The position numbers and the translations under genes are program-made. 45,936 nucleotides of DNA from the NCBI RefSeq assembly GCF_019396355.1, contig NZ_JAHKRK010000044.1:1-45936 (forward strand). The letters run 5' to 3'. This DNA is from Pseudonocardia nigra. GTDB lineage: Bacteria > Actinomycetota > Actinomycetes > Mycobacteriales > Pseudonocardiaceae. How positions within the stretch are numbered: position 1 is the first letter of the stretch; each line of letters starts with the position of its first letter. Below are positions 6,454-13,547 of the stretch, piece by piece. The notes under the pieces were generated by a model. It did no database searches. It was not told the DNA's origin and worked only from the letters and a program-made list of their open reading frames with translations.

Positions 6454-8045
6454 ACACCCCGGTCGCCGTCATCGGCAACGGGCCGGTCGGGCAGACCGCC
6501 GCGCTGCTGCTCGCCCGCTGGGGCCTGCCGGTGGTGGTGCTCGACCAGCGGCCCGCGCGCGACCTCGTCGGCTCCAAGGCGATCTGCCAGCAGCGCGAGG
6601 TGCTCGACGTGTGGGAGGCGGTCGGCGCGGGCGCGCGGATCGCCGCCGAGGGCGTCACGTGGACCACCGCGCGGACGTTCCACCGCGGGTCCGAGCTGTT
6701 CTCGTTCACGTTCGCGGACGCGGGTCGCTCGGCGTTCCCGCCGTTCGTCAACATCTCGCAGTCGCGCACCGAGGAGATCCTCGACGAGTGCATCGCGGCG
6801 CAGCCGCTGATCGACGTGCAGTGGGGGCGGCGGGTCACCCGTCTCGACCAGGACGCCGACGGCGTCACGCTCACCTGCGCCGACGGCGGGCAGCTGCGGG
6901 CCGCCTTCGTCCTCGCCTGCCCGGGCGCGCGGTGCGAGGACCTGCGGGCGCTGCTCGGGGTGCGCTTCGAAGGCCACTCGTTCGACGACCGCTTCCTCAT
7001 CTGCGACATCCGAACCGACCTGCCCGGTTGGGCCACCGAGCGCCGCTTCCACTTCGACCCCGAGTGGAACCCGGGCCGGCAGGTCCTCGTGCACCCGTGC
7101 CCGGACTCCACGTTCCGGATCGACTGGCAGGTGCCCGCGGACTACGACCTCGAAGCCGAGGTGGCCTCCGGCGCCCTGGACGCGCGGATCCGGAAGGTGA
7201 TCGGCGACCGGCCGTACGAGATCGTCTGGAAGTCGGTGTACCGGTTCCACTCGCGCTGCGTGGACCGGATGCGCGTGGGGCGCGTGCTGCTGGCGGGCGA
7301 CGCCGCGCACCTGTACTCGCCGTTCGGGGCGCGCGGGCTCAACTCCGGGGTGGCCGACGCCGAGAACGCCGCCTGGAAGATCGCGTTCGTCGCCCGCGGC
7401 TGGGCGCCCGAGGAACTGCTGGAGAGCTACCACACCGAGCGGCACGCGGCGGCGCGGGAGAACCTCGCCGTCACGACCGCGACGATGGACTTCCTCGTAC
7501 CCCAGGACGACGCGGCCGCCACGCACCGGCGCGACGTGCTGACCCGCGCTGCCGACGACCCGGTCGCCCGCGCGCAGGTCGACTCCGGACGGCTCGCCGA
7601 GGCGTTCTGGTACGTCGACTCGCCGTTGACCACGCCGTGCGCGGAGCGCCCGTTCGCCGGGCGGCCGCCGCGCGGCGCCGTCCCGCCCGCCGGGCCCGGG
7701 ATCCTCGTGCCGGACGCGCCCGTCACCGGCGGCGGGCGGTTCCGCGAGCTCGCGCGCGACGGGTTCCTGCTGCTCACGGCGCCCGGCGCCGACGTCGCGG
7801 CGGCGCACGAGGCCGCCGGGCGCGCGGCCGCGCCCGTCCGGGTGCTGGAGCTCGCGACCATCGACGCGACGGGCGCGCTCGGCGACGCGCTCGCCGCCCG
7901 TCCCGGCGAGGTCTGGGTGATCCGCCCGGACGCGCACGTCGCGGCGGTGCTCGCCGCCCCCACCGCAGCCCAGATCACCGCGGCGCTCGACCGCGCCGCC
8001 GCCCGGGAGGAGAGCCACCATGGCGTACTACCGACGGTCCGGTGA
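6450..8045 (+). CDS. FAD-dependent aromatic monooxygenase (PheA/TfdB/MhpA family)
   Basis: A 531-residue flavoprotein hydroxylase. The N-terminal FAD-binding loop is VIGNGPVGQTAALLLARWG, followed by VVVLDQRP; the second FAD motif is LLAGDAAHLYSPFGARGLNS, typical of class A hydroxylases such as MhpA and TfdB. The last 130 residues form the thioredoxin-like C-terminal domain of that subgroup. It would hydroxylate an aromatic ring with NAD(P)H and O2. Being followed by a homogentisate dioxygenase-like gene, it may supply that enzyme's substrate, for example from a hydroxyphenyl acid (inference). Start and stop overlap both neighbours, so all three are translated from one mRNA. Confidence 0.87.
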   Translation: MNTPVAVIGNGPVGQTAALLLARWGLPVVVLDQRPARDLVGSKAICQQREVLDVWEAVGAGARIAAEGVTWTTARTFHRGSELFSFTFADAGRSAFPPFVNISQSRTEEILDECIAAQPLIDVQWGRRVTRLDQDADGVTLTCADGGQLRAAFVLACPGARCEDLRALLGVRFEGHSFDDRFLICDIRTDLPGWATERRFHFDPEWNPGRQVLVHPCPDSTFRIDWQVPADYDLEAEVASGALDARIRKVIGDRPYEIVWKSVYRFHSRCVDRMRVGRVLLAGDAAHLYSPFGARGLNSGVADAENAAWKIAFVARGWAPEELLESYHTERHAAARENLAVTTATMDFLVPQDDAAATHRRDVLTRAADDPVARAQVDSGRLAEAFWYVDSPLTTPCAERPFAGRPPRGAVPPAGPGILVPDAPVTGGGRFRELARDGFLLLTAPGADVAAAHEAAGRAAAPVRVLELATIDATGALGDALAARPGEVWVIRPDAHVAAVLAAPTAAQITAALDRAAAREESHHGVLPTVR

Positions 8046-9216
8046 GGTGCCGCCGACGCGGCACACCCAGCACCGCACGCCCGACGGCGGGCTGTACTAC
8101 GAGGAGCTGATGGGTGAGGAGGGCTTCTCCAGCGACTCGTCGCTGCTCTACCACCGCGGCGTCCCGTCGGCGATCGTCGACGCCACGCCGTGGGAGCCGC
8201 CCGCATCGGCGACCACACCGAACCACCCGTTGATCCCGCGGCACCTCAAGCTGCACGATCTGTTCCCGGGCCAGGACTGGAAGGCCCTGGACGCGGTCAC
8301 CGGGCGGCGGCTGGTGCTGGGCAACGCCGACGTGCGGATCTCGTATGTGGTGGCGGGGGAGGCGTCGCCGCTGTACCGCAACGCGGTCGGGGACGAGTGC
8401 GTGTACGTCGAGTCCGGGTCGGCGACGGTGGAGACGGTGTTCGGGGCGCTGTCGGCGCGGCAGGGCGACTATGTGGTGCTGCCGCGGGCCACGACGCACC
8501 GGTGGGTGCCGGTCGGGGACGAGCCGCTGCGGCTGTACGCGATCGAGGCGAACTCGCACATCGCGCCGCCGAAGCGGTACCTGTCGCGGTACGGGCAGTT
8601 CCTGGAGCACGCGCCGTACTGCGAGCGGGACCTGCACGGGCCGGACGAGCCGCTGCTGGTGGACGGCACCGACGTCGAGGTGCTGGTGAAGCACCGCGGC
8701 CCCGGCGGCGTGAGCGGCACCCGGTACGTGTACCCGACGCACCCGTTCGACGTCGTCGGGTGGGACGGGTGCCTGTACCCGTACACGTTCAACGTGGCCG
8801 ACTTCGAGCCGATCACCGGCCGGGTCCACCAGCCGCCGCCGGTGCACCAGGTGTTCGAGGCCAACAACTTCGTGGTGTGCAACTTCGTGCCGCGGAAGGT
8901 GGACTACCACCCGCTGTCGGTGCCGGTGCCGTACTACCACTCCAATGTGGACTCGGACGAGGTGATGTTCTACTGCGGCGGGAACTACGAGGCCCGCAAG
9001 GGCTCGGGGATCGGGCAGGGCTCGATCAGCCTGCACCCCGGCGGGCACTCGCACGGGCCGCAGCCCGGCGCCGTCGAGAAGTCACTCGGTGCGGAGTTCT
9101 TCGACGAGCTGGCCGTCATGGTCGACACGTTCCGGCCGCTCGAGCTGGGGGAGGGCGGCCAGGCCGTCGACGACGGCCGCTACGCCTGGACGTGGTCCGG
9201 GCGCGGGCCGCAGTGA
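8020..9216 (+). CDS. hmgA: Homogentisate 1,2-dioxygenase
   Basis: A 398-residue cupin-fold ring-cleavage dioxygenase that opens homogentisate to maleylacetoacetate using Fe(II) and O2. Family landmarks are YYEELMGEEGFSSDSSLLYH near the N-terminus, GDYVVLPRATTHRW in the first cupin, and the iron site in YYHSNVDSDEVMFYCGGNYE (His307 with Glu314 or Asp313) and LHPGGHSHGPQPG (His345). Bacterial HmgA proteins are often longer; this is the shorter actinobacterial form, so a related substrate cannot be excluded. The ATG follows GGAGGAG inside the 3' end of the monooxygenase gene (26-bp overlap). The next pathway enzyme, fumarylacetoacetase, is only a stub here. Confidence 0.87.
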   Translation: MAYYRRSGEVPPTRHTQHRTPDGGLYYEELMGEEGFSSDSSLLYHRGVPSAIVDATPWEPPASATTPNHPLIPRHLKLHDLFPGQDWKALDAVTGRRLVLGNADVRISYVVAGEASPLYRNAVGDECVYVESGSATVETVFGALSARQGDYVVLPRATTHRWVPVGDEPLRLYAIEANSHIAPPKRYLSRYGQFLEHAPYCERDLHGPDEPLLVDGTDVEVLVKHRGPGGVSGTRYVYPTHPFDVVGWDGCLYPYTFNVADFEPITGRVHQPPPVHQVFEANNFVVCNFVPRKVDYHPLSVPVPYYHSNVDSDEVMFYCGGNYEARKGSGIGQGSISLHPGGHSHGPQPGAVEKSLGAEFFDELAVMVDTFRPLELGEGGQAVDDGRYAWTWSGRGPQ

Positions 9217-9302
9217 TCGAGATTCCGGACGGCTCACCGTTCGGCCCGGCCAACCTGCCCTACGGGGTGTTCTCCCACGGCGACGGACGGCGACGGGTCG
9301 GG
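9213..9302 (+). pseudogene. Fumarylacetoacetase, N-terminal stub
   Basis: A GTG overlapping the dioxygenase stop (GTGA) opens a frame reading VIEIPDGSPFGPANLPYGVF then SHGDGRRRVG. This matches the conserved N-terminus of fumarylacetoacetate hydrolases (SPF-x-x-x-NLPYGVFS). After 30 codons the similarity ends at about 9302 and the repeat array begins. The frame stays open but codes repeat sequence. A deletion or rearrangement at the repeats has removed the rest of the gene. Confidence 0.72.
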
Positions 9303-9327
9303 ACCACGTGCTCGACGAGTCGAAAGC

Positions 9328-9425
9328 GGGCGACTCGCGTGTCGAACCCGGGCGACTCGCAGACCACGCGCGAGTCGCCCGGAAACGACGCGCGAGTCGC
9401 CCCGTTCTGCCGCGTGAGTCGCCCC
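9328..9425. repeat. Array of five GGGCGACTCGC half-sites, inverted about its middle
   Basis: Five copies of an 11-13 base unit: GGGCGACTCGCGT at 9328 and GGGCGACTCGC at 9350 on the plus strand, then CGCGAGTCGCCC-type copies at 9369, 9391 and 9411 (CGTGAGTCGCCCC) on the other strand. The copies can pair into alternative hairpins. The array sits between the fumarylacetoacetase stub and the convergent response-regulator gene and could act as a terminator. Confidence 0.85.
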
Positions 9426-9438
9426 TGCGCGGGGGCGG

Positions 9439-10077
9439 TCAGCCGTCGAGGAGGCCGGCGCGGCCGGCGAGGGTGGCGGCCTCGGTGCGGGTCGACACGC
9501 CGAGGCGGCGCAGCAGCCCGGCGGTCAGGCGCTTGACCGTGCGCTCGGAGACGTGCATCGACTGGGCGATCTGCGCGGTGCTCGCGCCCCGCGCGATGAA
9601 CCTCCACAGCCGCTGCTCGTCGCCGGTGAGCCGCGGCGTCCGGCAGGCGGCGCGTCCGGTTCCGCTCAGCCGTGCCAGCATCGAGGGCGGCAGCACTGCC
9701 CACCCGTCCGCGGCGGCGAGCAGCGGCGGCAGCAGCTCCTCGGGTTCCTGCGCCTTGATCAGCAGCCCGCGGGCGCCCGCGCGCAGGGCGTCGAGCGCCA
9801 GTTGTTCCTCGTCGCCGTCCACGGTCATGGCGACGACGGGCAGCCGCGGTTCCACGCGCCGGATCGCGGCGATTGCGCGCACCCCGCCGGGCGGGCCGAG
9901 GCCGAGGTCGACGAGCGCGAGGTCGGGCTGGTGGCGCCGGGCCAGCACGGCGGCGGACCCGGCGAGGTCGGTGCTCGCCACGACGTGCACCCGGTCGTCG
10001 CTCACGGCGGGGAGCAGGAGTTCCAGACCACGGCTGAACAGTGGCTGCTGGTCGACGACCAGCACGCGGACGGGCAT
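9439..10077 (-). CDS. NarL/LuxR-type response regulator, orphan
   Basis: A 212-residue DNA-binding regulator. The receiver domain (residues 1-120) begins MPVRVLVVDQQPLFSRGL, has the phospho-acceptor Asp57 in LALVDLGLG and the switch Lys in LLIKAQ. One of the two acidic metal-binding residues near the N-terminus is replaced (D9-Q10), so phosphorylation may be weak or absent. The C-terminal LuxR-type helix-turn-helix is LTGDEQRLWRFIARGASTAQ followed by IAQSMHVSERTVKRLTAGLL. No histidine kinase is encoded in the window. It is convergent with the aromatic operon and followed upstream by a LacI gene on the same strand. Target genes unknown. Confidence 0.85.
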   Translation of the reverse strand: MPVRVLVVDQQPLFSRGLELLLPAVSDDRVHVVASTDLAGSAAVLARRHQPDLALVDLGLGPPGGVRAIAAIRRVEPRLPVVAMTVDGDEEQLALDALRAGARGLLIKAQEPEELLPPLLAAADGWAVLPPSMLARLSGTGRAACRTPRLTGDEQRLWRFIARGASTAQIAQSMHVSERTVKRLTAGLLRRLGVSTRTEAATLAGRAGLLDG

Positions 10078-10123
10078 GTCCGGCGGGTTCCCCCGACCGC
10101 GGCGATCTACTGATCCCCGGCGA

Positions 10124-11176
10124 TCAGGACGGCGCGGGCCCGCTCGTGGTGCCGATGCGCAGGCTCACCGGCAGCGTCACGTCCGGCGGGTGCGCGCCCG
10201 CGACGAGGTCCATCGCGGCCTGGGCGGCGGCGCGGCCCTTCTTGTCCGTGGGCTGTACCACGGTGGTCAGCCGGGTCTCGCCCAGCCAGTGCAGATCGGC
10301 CCCGTCGAACCCGGCCACGCTCACGTCCTCCGGCACGCGTAGGCCCAGTTCGGCGGCGGCCTCCAGCACGCCGGCGGCGAGCACGTCGCTCTGGGCGATC
10401 ACGGCCGTGGGGCGGCGGTGGGCCGGCACGTCGAGCAGGGCCCGTCCGGCCGCCGCGCCCTCCGCGACCGCGTTGCTGGCCGTCTCGAACGCGGGCACCC
10501 GGCCGAAGACGTCCTCCACGCCCTCCAGCCGGTGCCGCACGTCCCGGTAGTGGGCGCGCGAGCGGCGGGCCGCGGTGACCGGGCCGCGGGTGCCGTCGAG
10601 CCGCAGCGGCATGGCGATGACCTCGACGCGCCGGTGGCCGAGGTCGTGCAGGTGCCGGGCGAGCGTGCGGGTGCCGCCGCGGTCGTCGATGTCGACGAGC
10701 ACGGCGCCGGGCACGATCGGCCCCTCGACGGCCACGATGGGCACGCCGCGGGCGCGGAGGTGGTCCAGCGCGGGGTCGTCCTCCAGCCCGCAGGTCGCGA
10801 AGATCGCCGCGTCGAGGGGGATGCGGGCGATCTGGTCGGCCGACGGGCGCCCGGTGTCGCCCGCGAGCAGCAGCAGCCCGACGCCGTGGCCGCCGAGTAC
10901 CTCGGTGATCCCGTCGAGCATCTGGACCGCGACCGGGTCGCGGAACGCGTACAGCAGTCGCTCCCCGACGAAGGCGCCGATCACGCCGCTGCGGCCGCGG
11001 CGCAGGGACGCCGCGAGCGGGTCGGGGCCCGCGTAGCCGAGCGCCGCGGCGGCGGTGAGGACCCGCTCCCGGGTGGCCGGTGTGACCCGTGAGCTCCCGG
11101 AGAACACCAGCGACGCCGTGGACGGCGAGACGCCGGCGTGCGCCGCGACGGCGGCGAGCGTGGGGCGGGTGGTCAC
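10124..11176 (-). CDS. LacI-family repressor, divergent from MFS transporter
   Basis: A 350-residue regulator: an N-terminal LacI helix-turn-helix (TLAAVAAHAGVSPSTASLVF) with hinge region, then a periplasmic-binding-protein-like ligand domain (VIGAFVGERLL; PTAVIAQSDVLAAGVLEAA; VSVAGFDGADLHWLGETRLT). The GTG at 11176 is the start. It is divergent from the MFS gene at 11274, and a perfect 16-bp palindrome lies in the shared 97-bp gap, so local repression of the transporter by this protein is likely. The ligand cannot be read from the sequence. Confidence 0.88.
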   Translation of the reverse strand: MTTRPTLAAVAAHAGVSPSTASLVFSGSSRVTPATRERVLTAAAALGYAGPDPLAASLRRGRSGVIGAFVGERLLYAFRDPVAVQMLDGITEVLGGHGVGLLLLAGDTGRPSADQIARIPLDAAIFATCGLEDDPALDHLRARGVPIVAVEGPIVPGAVLVDIDDRGGTRTLARHLHDLGHRRVEVIAMPLRLDGTRGPVTAARRSRAHYRDVRHRLEGVEDVFGRVPAFETASNAVAEGAAAGRALLDVPAHRRPTAVIAQSDVLAAGVLEAAAELGLRVPEDVSVAGFDGADLHWLGETRLTTVVQPTDKKGRAAAQAAMDLVAGAHPPDVTLPVSLRIGTTSGPAPS

Positions 11177-11209
11177 CCCGGCACGGTAGCCGGATCACAG
11201 GAATACGGG

Positions 11210-11263
11210 TTGAGCCCGGGCGGGACGACCGCGTACCGTCAAATGCGATCGAATCGATTCGAT
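11210..11263 (+). promoter_or_regulatory. Promoter and perfect 16-bp LacI-type operator of the MFS gene
   Basis: TTGAGC (11210-11215), an 18-base spacer and TACCGT (11234-11239) form a plausible promoter. ATCGAATCGATTCGAT at 11248-11263 is a perfect palindrome with a central CG, as LacI-family operators have. It lies at the expected transcription start and just before the ribosome site, an ideal position for repression by the divergent LacI protein. Confidence 0.65.
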
Positions 11264-11273
11264 AGGAGATGAC

Positions 11274-12485
11274 TTGACCACCACGAGGGCCGTGCCCGCC
11301 GCTGATGCCCTGAGGGCGCGCACGGCGGTCGCCGTCGTCTTCACCGTGAACGGGCTGGCCTTCGCCTCGTTCATCGCGCGCACCCCGGCCATCCGCGACG
11401 CGCTCGGGCTCTCCACCGGGCAGCTCGGCCTGCTGCTGCTGTGCGCGTCCGCAGGATCGGTCACCGGGCTGCCGCTCTCCGGTCCGATCGTCCACCGGCT
11501 CGGGCCGGCCCGGGCCGTGTTCGCCGCGTCGCTCACGATGGTCTTCGGGCTGGCCTGCCTCGGCCTGGGGCTGCTCGGTGGGCTCGTGGTGCCCGCCGCC
11601 ATCGGCCTCGCCTTCACCGGCCTGGGTACGGGCGTGTGGGACGTCGCAATGAACGTCGAGGGCGCCGACGTCGAGCGCGTCCTCGACCGCTCGCTCATGC
11701 CCAAGCTGCACGCCGGGTTCAGCCTCGGCACCGTGGCGGGCGCCGGCATCGGAGCCGGCTCGGCGTTCGCCGGCGTGCCGCTGTCGGTGCAGCTGCTCGT
11801 CGTCGCGGCGCTGGTGCCGATCGTCGTCGGGGTGGCGACGCGGAGGTTCCTGCCGCAGCTGGAGACGACGGCCGAGGAGAAGGCGGCGGGCTCGGGCGTG
11901 CTCGCGGCCTGGCGGGAGCCCCGCACCCTGATCATCGGGCTGATGGTGCTCGCGTTCGCGTTCACGGAGGGCTCCGCCAACGACTGGATCGCCATCGCGA
12001 TGGTCGACGGCTACGGCACCGGCGACGCCCTCGGCGCCGTCGCGTTCGGGTTCTTCGTCGCCGCGATGACCGTCGGCCGGTTCTTCGGCGGGGCGCTGCT
12101 TGAGCGGTTCGGACGCGTCCCCGTGCTGCGGGCGACCGCGGTGGTCGCCCTCGCCGGGCTGCTGCTGGTGCTGCTCGGCGGGTCCACGCCCGTCGCGCTC
12201 GCCGGTGCGCTCCTGTGGGGCGTGGGCGCGTCGCTGGGCTTCCCGGTCGGCATGAGCGCCGCGGCCGACGACCCCGCCCGCGCGGCCGCCCGGGTGTCGG
12301 TCGTCAGCTCGATCGGCTACACCGCGTTCATCGCGGGCCCGCCGCTGATCGGCCTGCTCGGCGAGCACGCCGGGATCCTGCGGGCGCTGTTCGTGGTGCT
12401 CGGGGCCCTGGTGCTGGGCCTGCTGGCCGCGGGAGCGGCCCGCCCCCTGCCCGCGCGGACCCAGGCCGCGTCCCGCGGATCATGA
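11274..12485 (+). CDS. MFS transporter (YbjJ-like)
   Basis: A 403-residue integral membrane protein with about 12 hydrophobic segments, of the major facilitator superfamily. The first half has FTVNGLAFASFIARTPAIRD and GPIVHRLGPARAVFAAS, the second GFFVAAMTVGRFFGGALLER, matching the loop 2-3 signature positions. It most resembles the YbjJ-type subgroup, whose substrates are poorly known; sugar transport would fit a LacI regulator (inference). Start is TTG at 11274 after GGAG; an ATG six bases earlier is closed at once by TGA. Convergent with the SGNH hydrolase gene. Confidence 0.85.
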   Translation: MTTTRAVPAADALRARTAVAVVFTVNGLAFASFIARTPAIRDALGLSTGQLGLLLLCASAGSVTGLPLSGPIVHRLGPARAVFAASLTMVFGLACLGLGLLGGLVVPAAIGLAFTGLGTGVWDVAMNVEGADVERVLDRSLMPKLHAGFSLGTVAGAGIGAGSAFAGVPLSVQLLVVAALVPIVVGVATRRFLPQLETTAEEKAAGSGVLAAWREPRTLIIGLMVLAFAFTEGSANDWIAIAMVDGYGTGDALGAVAFGFFVAAMTVGRFFGGALLERFGRVPVLRATAVVALAGLLLVLLGGSTPVALAGALLWGVGASLGFPVGMSAAADDPARAAARVSVVSSIGYTAFIAGPPLIGLLGEHAGILRALFVVLGALVLGLLAAGAARPLPARTQAASRGS

Positions 12486-12500
12486 ACGCGGTCTTCGCGC

Positions 12501-12586
12501 CCAGATGGCCCCTGGCTGCGTTGTCGGTAGGCCCGGGTACGCCAAGTACGACGGCGCCTACCTCCGCCTTGCCAGGAACCATCTGG
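12501..12586. repeat. Large imperfect hairpin (family E) between convergent genes
   Basis: Outer arms CCAGATGGCCCCTGGC (12501-12516) and GCCAGGAACCATCTGG (12571-12586) pair at 14 of 16 positions. Inner arms GTAGGC (12528) and GCCTAC (12557) also pair. The element fills most of the 145-bp gap between the stops of the MFS and SGNH genes and could terminate transcription from both sides. Confidence 0.75.
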
Positions 12587-12630
12587 ATCACGAAACCCAT
12601 CGCCCCTGATCCACGGGACACGGCCTAGCC

Positions 12631-13446
12631 CTACGTGCCGGACTGCGCGCGGGTGCTGGAGCCCGGCCGGTACGGCTCGCCCTCCCGCGTGGCCTCGGGG
12701 ATGCCACCTGCGCCGCGCTCCTCGAGCTCGGCCCGCACCAGCGGGTACCAGACCTCGGCCATCTTGGCGTAGCCCTGCGGGCCGGGATGCACGCCGTCGG
12801 GGATGTCGTCGCGGCCCTCGATGCCGCCGCTCGCCATGTCCGCGAACACGGCGTCGCGGCCCTCGGCGCGGTGGGCTTCGACGAGCCCGGCGACGGCCGC
12901 GTTGTACTCGCGCAGGCGCTGGTCCGGCTCGTGGAGCGGGATTACCGCCGCGGCGACCACGGTGAGCTGCGGGCCGGCCTCGAACAGCGTCTCCAGCAGC
13001 CGGTCGAGCCGGGCTTCCATCTCGTCGGCGGAGGCGCCCTGGATCATGTCGTTGGTGCCGATGTGCAGCAGCACGATGTCCGGGTCGTGGTCGGCGACCC
13101 AGTCGGCGGCCTCCGTCTCGATCTCGTCGATCCGCCAGCCGGAGTGCCCTTCGTGGTCGCGGTCGGGCAGGCTCTCCGGGCCGTCGCTCTGCGACCCGAC
13201 GAAGTCGATGGCGTACCCGTCGTCGTCGACGAGCATCTCCCACAGCTTCGTGCGGTACGAGCCGTGCTCGTAGCCGTAGGTGATGGAGTCGCCGAGCGGG
13301 AGGATGCGCACCGGCTCGGGATCCGCCTGGGTGGCCGTGGCCGTGGGAAGCAGGGCCGTGGGCAGCAGGGTCGTGGCGGCGACGAGCGCGAGCGCGACCG
13401 GGACGAAGGCGGCCCGGGGGAGTCGTCGGGCGTCGGAGTGGCTCAC
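12631..13446 (-). CDS. Secreted SGNH/GDSL hydrolase
   Basis: A 271-residue exported esterase-type enzyme. The start is a GTG at 13446 behind GAGGAG. Residues 1-38 are a signal peptide (hydrophobic FVPVALALVAATTLLPTALL, then ATATQA). The catalytic blocks are all present: block I PLGDSITYGY with the nucleophile Ser, block III LLHIGTNDM, and block V DGVHPGPQGY with the Asp and His. SGNH enzymes of this length remove acetyl or other acyl groups from polysaccharides. Being close to a pectate lyase, it could be a pectin or rhamnogalacturonan acetylesterase, but the substrate is not shown by sequence. It follows the lipoprotein gene on the same strand after a gap of about 100 bp. Confidence 0.87.
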   Translation of the reverse strand: MSHSDARRLPRAAFVPVALALVAATTLLPTALLPTATATQADPEPVRILPLGDSITYGYEHGSYRTKLWEMLVDDDGYAIDFVGSQSDGPESLPDRDHEGHSGWRIDEIETEAADWVADHDPDIVLLHIGTNDMIQGASADEMEARLDRLLETLFEAGPQLTVVAAAVIPLHEPDQRLREYNAAVAGLVEAHRAEGRDAVFADMASGGIEGRDDIPDGVHPGPQGYAKMAEVWYPLVRAELEERGAGGIPEATREGEPYRPGSSTRAQSGT

Positions 13447-13547
13447 CGTTCTCCTCGCGGGCTCGCGGATGATCTCGCGACGGTACTGCGCGCCGGCCGC
13501 GATCGGGACGGAATGCCCTGATCCGGCGTCATCCCCGCGGGTGCGGA

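Noticed and set aside
5488..9302. Complete tyrosine-to-fumarate homogentisate pathway
   Set aside because: No 4-hydroxyphenylpyruvate dioxygenase or isomerase is present and fumarylacetoacetase is only a stub, so the operon cannot be called complete.
9328..9425. Short repeat array as a CRISPR
   Set aside because: Units are 11-13 bases, in mixed orientation with irregular short gaps, and no cas genes are present.
9738..9775. Resemblance to repeat family B inside the response-regulator gene (GCGCCTTGATCAGCAGCCCGC)
   Set aside because: It encodes conserved receiver-domain residues (LLIKAQ) and has no matching second arm, so it is coincidental.
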